The position numbers were made by a program, and so were the translations under genes. A stretch of 16,684 bases of DNA from CBDULX01 sp965368175 (GTDB lineage: Bacteria; Pseudomonadota; Gammaproteobacteria; SZUA-229): NCBI GenBank assembly GCA_965368175.1, contig CBDULX010000045.1:1-16684 (forward strand). Reading direction: 5' to 3'. Below, in pieces: positions 14,526 through 16,684 of this stretch. The notes beneath the pieces are model-generated. The model was not told the DNA's origin and did no database searches. It was given only the letters and a program-made list of their open reading frames with translations. The stretch's first letter is position 1; each line of letters begins with the position of its first letter.

Positions 14526-15962
14526 ATGACTCTTGAGATGCTGAATTATACTGTAGCCTGGCCAGAGATATTTCTGCTTAGTATGACCTGTCTGGTGCTG
14601 GTGGTAGATGTTTTCCTGAAACAGGAGCAGCGTACTATTACCTTTCTGTTGTCGGAGCTTACGATTATAGGTACTTTGCTCGTCATTGGTATGACCATGG
14701 TGAGTGACAAGGTAATCGCTTTCAATGGTGTGTTCATCAATGACCCCCTGTCTATCGTACTGAAGTTTTTTGTGGTCGCGCTGGTAGGTTTTGTCTTTAT
14801 CTATTCACGAGATTATTTGAAAGACCGCAATATATTTAAAGGCGAGTTTTATGTATTAGGCCTGTTTGGGTTGCTGGGCATGATGCTGATGATCTCATCT
14901 CATCATTTCCTTACCCTGTATCTTGGGCTTGAATTACTGTCTCTGTCTCTATATGCCATGGTGGCATTTGATCGAGATAATCCTAAAGCCTCAGAGGCGG
15001 CGATGAAATACTTTGTACTGGGCGCAATAGCTTCCGGTATGCTGCTTTATGGTATGTCGATGCTCTATGGTGCCACCGGCACGCTGAATATTTCAGAAAT
15101 GGCATCGGTGATCGGCCAGAAAGAGTCTATGGATATAGTGCTGGTATTCGGGCTGGTGTTCATGGTGATTGGACTGGCCTTTAAGCTGGGAGCAGTGCCA
15201 TTCCATATGTGGATACCCGATGTGTATCACGGCTCACCCACACCGGTAACCAGTTATATCGGTACCGCCCCTAAAATTGCCGGTTTTGCCATAGTTGTGC
15301 GTTTGCTTATCGAGGCCATGGGGAGTTTGCATGCCGACTGGCAGTTGATGTTGATGATTCTGTCAATACTGTCTATGGGAATTGGTAATGTTATCGCCAT
15401 TGCTCAATCCAATTTGAAACGCATGCTGGCTTATTCAACCATCTCTCATGTTGGTTTTATACTGCTGGGAATACTGGCTGGCAATAATGACGGTTACTCT
15501 GCGGCTATGTTCTATACCCTGACATACTCGCTGATGTCTCTGGGTGCTTTTGGCATGATTATCCTGCTGACCCGCTCCGGGTTTGAGGCAGAGAATCTGG
15601 ACGATTTTAAAGGCCTGAATCAGCGCAGTCCCTGGTATGCTTTCATGATGCTGATACTGATGTTCTCCATGGCTGGCGTACCTCCAACGGTCGGTTTCTG
15701 GGCCAAGTTGACAGTGCTTAAAGCCGTAGTCGATATAGATATGTTGTGGCTGGCTCTGGTTGCAGTATTTTTCTCCATCATCGGTGTCTATTATTATCTA
15801 CGCATGATCAAAATCATGTACTTCGATGAAGCAGTTGATACGGCTCCGCTCGACAAGAGTCGTGATATGCAGCTTGCACTGAGTGCCAATGGTTTACTGA
15901 TACTGTTACTGGGTATTTACCCATCGTCGCTCATGACCATTTGCATCATGGTATTTAATTAA
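14526..15962 (+). CDS. nuoN: NADH-quinone oxidoreductase subunit N (antiporter-like)
   Basis: Third antiporter-like proton pump, adjacent to NuoK. The 478-residue protein has Glu136 (LGLELLSLSLYAM), Lys220 (LAFKLGAVPFHMWIPDVY), Lys250 (GTAPKIAGFA) and Lys394 (GFWAKL), matching the functional E. coli residues Glu133, Lys217, Lys247 and Lys395. The ribosome site is weak (GAGTGGA at 14511-14517), so coupling to nuoM is likely. This is the last structural gene of the operon; it ends TTTAATTAA with no overlapping downstream gene. Confidence 0.98.
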   Translation: MTLEMLNYTVAWPEIFLLSMTCLVLVVDVFLKQEQRTITFLLSELTIIGTLLVIGMTMVSDKVIAFNGVFINDPLSIVLKFFVVALVGFVFIYSRDYLKDRNIFKGEFYVLGLFGLLGMMLMISSHHFLTLYLGLELLSLSLYAMVAFDRDNPKASEAAMKYFVLGAIASGMLLYGMSMLYGATGTLNISEMASVIGQKESMDIVLVFGLVFMVIGLAFKLGAVPFHMWIPDVYHGSPTPVTSYIGTAPKIAGFAIVVRLLIEAMGSLHADWQLMLMILSILSMGIGNVIAIAQSNLKRMLAYSTISHVGFILLGILAGNNDGYSAAMFYTLTYSLMSLGAFGMIILLTRSGFEAENLDDFKGLNQRSPWYAFMMLILMFSMAGVPPTVGFWAKLTVLKAVVDIDMLWLALVAVFFSIIGVYYYLRMIKIMYFDEAVDTAPLDKSRDMQLALSANGLLILLLGIYPSSLMTICIMVFN

Positions 15963-15975
15963 TTCATTTCTGCTA

Positions 15976-16008
15976 CGAGCAATAGCCTCTTTACCGTGTT
16001 ATTGCTCG
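15976..16008 (+). promoter_or_regulatory. Hairpin after nuoN
   Basis: 15976-15986 (CGAGCAATAGC) pairs with 15998-16008, with one G-U wobble, around an 11-base loop. It begins 13 bases after the nuoN stop. No T tract follows, so it is not a typical intrinsic terminator; it could protect the 3' end of the nuo mRNA after Rho-dependent termination. Confidence 0.45.
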
Positions 16009-16042
16009 CTCTCGGAAGCGGATCAATCAAAGAATTTAAAAA

Positions 16043-16133
16043 TTGCCACAGAGCCACAGAGTAGACAGAGAATTCAGTGAGATAATAATGGCACGATTAT
16101 AATAACTCTGTGTACCCTGTGGCTCTGCGGCAA
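16043..16133. repeat. 91-bp imperfect palindromic dispersed-type repeat
   Basis: The left arm (16043-16070) and the complement of the right arm (16106-16133) match at 25 of 28 positions, carrying the motif GCCACAGAGCCACAGAG on one side and CTGTGGCTCTGCGGC on the other. The interior of about 35 bases is AT-rich. CACAGAG-type palindromes are familiar as dispersed intergenic repeats in many bacterial genomes (recollection, not searched). As RNA it would form a long hairpin in the nuo 3' region. There is no coding content. Confidence 0.7.
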
Positions 16134-16207
16134 AGACTTTAGTATAAGTTATCAGTCGTTCAATTTAGCGCGTGCAACATTCAATTCATTTTCTTTACCG
16201 TTTGTCC

Positions 16208-16236
16208 TTGCAATGTACTGATGAAATCTGTACTAT
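16208..16236 (+). promoter_or_regulatory. Candidate promoter of the initiator tRNA
   Basis: TTGCAA (16208-16213) and TACTAT (16231-16236) are separated by an ideal 17 bases. Transcription would start near 16243, only a few bases before the tRNA at 16251. The following GCCACC is GC-rich, as in discriminators of stringently controlled stable-RNA promoters. This implies the tRNA and rimP are transcribed independently of nuo. Confidence 0.55.
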
Positions 16237-16250
16237 TTGCCACCTGTCGA

Positions 16251-16327
<77 letters not shown>

Positions 16328-16340
16328 AATTTGTATTGAG

Positions 16341-16462
16341 TAGCACTCGGCGACCCGAAGGTCGTAGGTTCAAATATGAACCCCGAGACTCATTCAGTAG
16401 TCGTGAATGAGTGAAGAATTGGTCATCTACGGAGATCGAATTCCACAGCTACCAATTTTGTA
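16341..16462 (+). pseudogene. Decayed duplicate of the tRNA-fMet 3' half and trailer
   Basis: 16353-16375 repeats 23 bases of the tRNA exactly (16289-16311, anticodon stem through T loop). The following bases are diverged and cannot form the T stem. 16448-16462 then resembles the tRNA 3' end and trailer (16321-16335) at 14 of 15 positions, including GCTACCA. Between the two pieces lie about 72 foreign bases with a perfect 9-bp hairpin (16388-16396 with 16404-16412). This could be a tandem tRNA duplication that was later interrupted, or the scar of an element that used the tRNA 3' end as attachment site. It is not a functional tRNA. Confidence 0.7.
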
Positions 16463-16539
16463 GTATGGCAGTCCTGATGGGCTCCCAAACACCAAGCTTC
16501 TCGTTGGCTCAAATGGAGTTGGCGAAGAAGATTCTAGAG

Positions 16540-16561
16540 TGGGCCTTTGGCCCATTTTTTG
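16540..16561 (+). terminator. Rho-independent terminator or attenuator before rimP
   Basis: TGGGCC (16540-16545) pairs with GGCCCA (16549-16554) around TTT, followed directly by six T residues (16555-16560). This is a textbook intrinsic terminator. It would end the tRNA-fMet transcript about 210 bases past the tRNA, or act as a read-through attenuator for the rimP-nusA-infB genes, as described for the E. coli metY-nusA operon. Confidence 0.85.
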
Positions 16562-16625
16562 TATCTAGGGCATTTGTCTTTGATACGGCTAGGGGCACTG
16601 TCCCGGATACAGAGTGATAAGTACT

Positions 16626-16684
16626 GTGAGCAGTAGCGTAACTCTAGTAACAGAATTGATCGATGCCACGATTCAAGCCTTAGG
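16626..16684 (+). CDS. rimP: Ribosome maturation factor RimP, N-terminal fragment
   Basis: RimP is a cytoplasmic factor for 30S subunit maturation, normally followed by nusA and infB. Only 20 codons (the last one partial) are inside the window. They read as VSSSVTLVTELIDATIQALG from a GTG start and align without gaps to the E. coli RimP N-terminus, which also reaches the conserved ALG at residues 18-20. The GTG at 16626 fits that length; another in-frame GTG lies at 16614 and a stop at 16590-16592. The ribosome site is weak. The gene is truncated by the window edge, not broken. Confidence 0.8.
   Translation, partial: MSSSVTLVTELIDATIQAL

Noticed and set aside
15976..16008. Intrinsic terminator of the nuo operon
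   Set aside because: The stem is good but no T tract follows it; annotated only as a hairpin.
16411..16617. 68-codon open frame between the tRNA and rimP
   Set aside because: It crosses the tRNA remnant and the intrinsic terminator, has no ribosome site and resembles no family.

Overview
The window is a complete, single-strand operon for respiratory complex I (proton-pumping NADH:quinone oxidoreductase, NDH-1). All fourteen genes nuoA to nuoN lie in canonical order at 1360-15962, followed by an initiator tRNA-fMet (16251-16327) and the first codons of rimP (16626 to the window end). nuoC and nuoD are separate genes, unlike the fused nuoCD of enterobacteria. This layout with the tRNA-fMet/rimP junction points to a free-living or symbiotic gammaproteobacterium outside the Enterobacterales (a Legionellales, Thiotrichales or Chromatiales type is plausible). 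The genus cannot be read from the sequence.

Layout. 1-1359 has no recognisable gene. It holds a 46-bp tandem repeat array (about 50-495), a 178-bp MITE-like element inserted cleanly into one array unit with a 4-bp target duplication, a second hairpin-rich repeat element (748-851), and an AT-rich leader with two FNR-like boxes, two short palindromes and a candidate promoter for nuoA. 1360-15962 is the nuo operon: nuoA-B, C-D and J-K overlap, and most other gaps are 2-17 bases. Two gaps are larger, nuoF/nuoG (130 bases) and nuoL/nuoM (74 bases), and each contains a strong perfect or near-perfect hairpin. 15963-16250 holds a hairpin, a 91-bp imperfect palindrome of a dispersed-repeat type, and the tRNA promoter. 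16328-16625 holds decayed copies of the tRNA 3' half, a strong intrinsic terminator and the rimP leader.

How the genes work together. NuoE, F and G form the NADH-oxidising N module (FMN and a chain of Fe-S clusters). NuoB, C, D and I form the Q module that carries electrons to quinone at the N2 cluster. NuoA, H, J, K, L, M and N form the membrane proton-pumping arm. Every cofactor ligand and main proton-channel residue that I checked is present, so the complex looks fully functional. NuoG lacks the extra N7 cluster ligands.

I did not find a new defence, biosynthetic or mobile system. The less ordinary signals are the MITE-in-minisatellite insertion, the tRNA remnant, the two intra-operon hairpins, a 29-codon ORF abutting nuoG, and a U1:U72 mismatch in the initiator tRNA.
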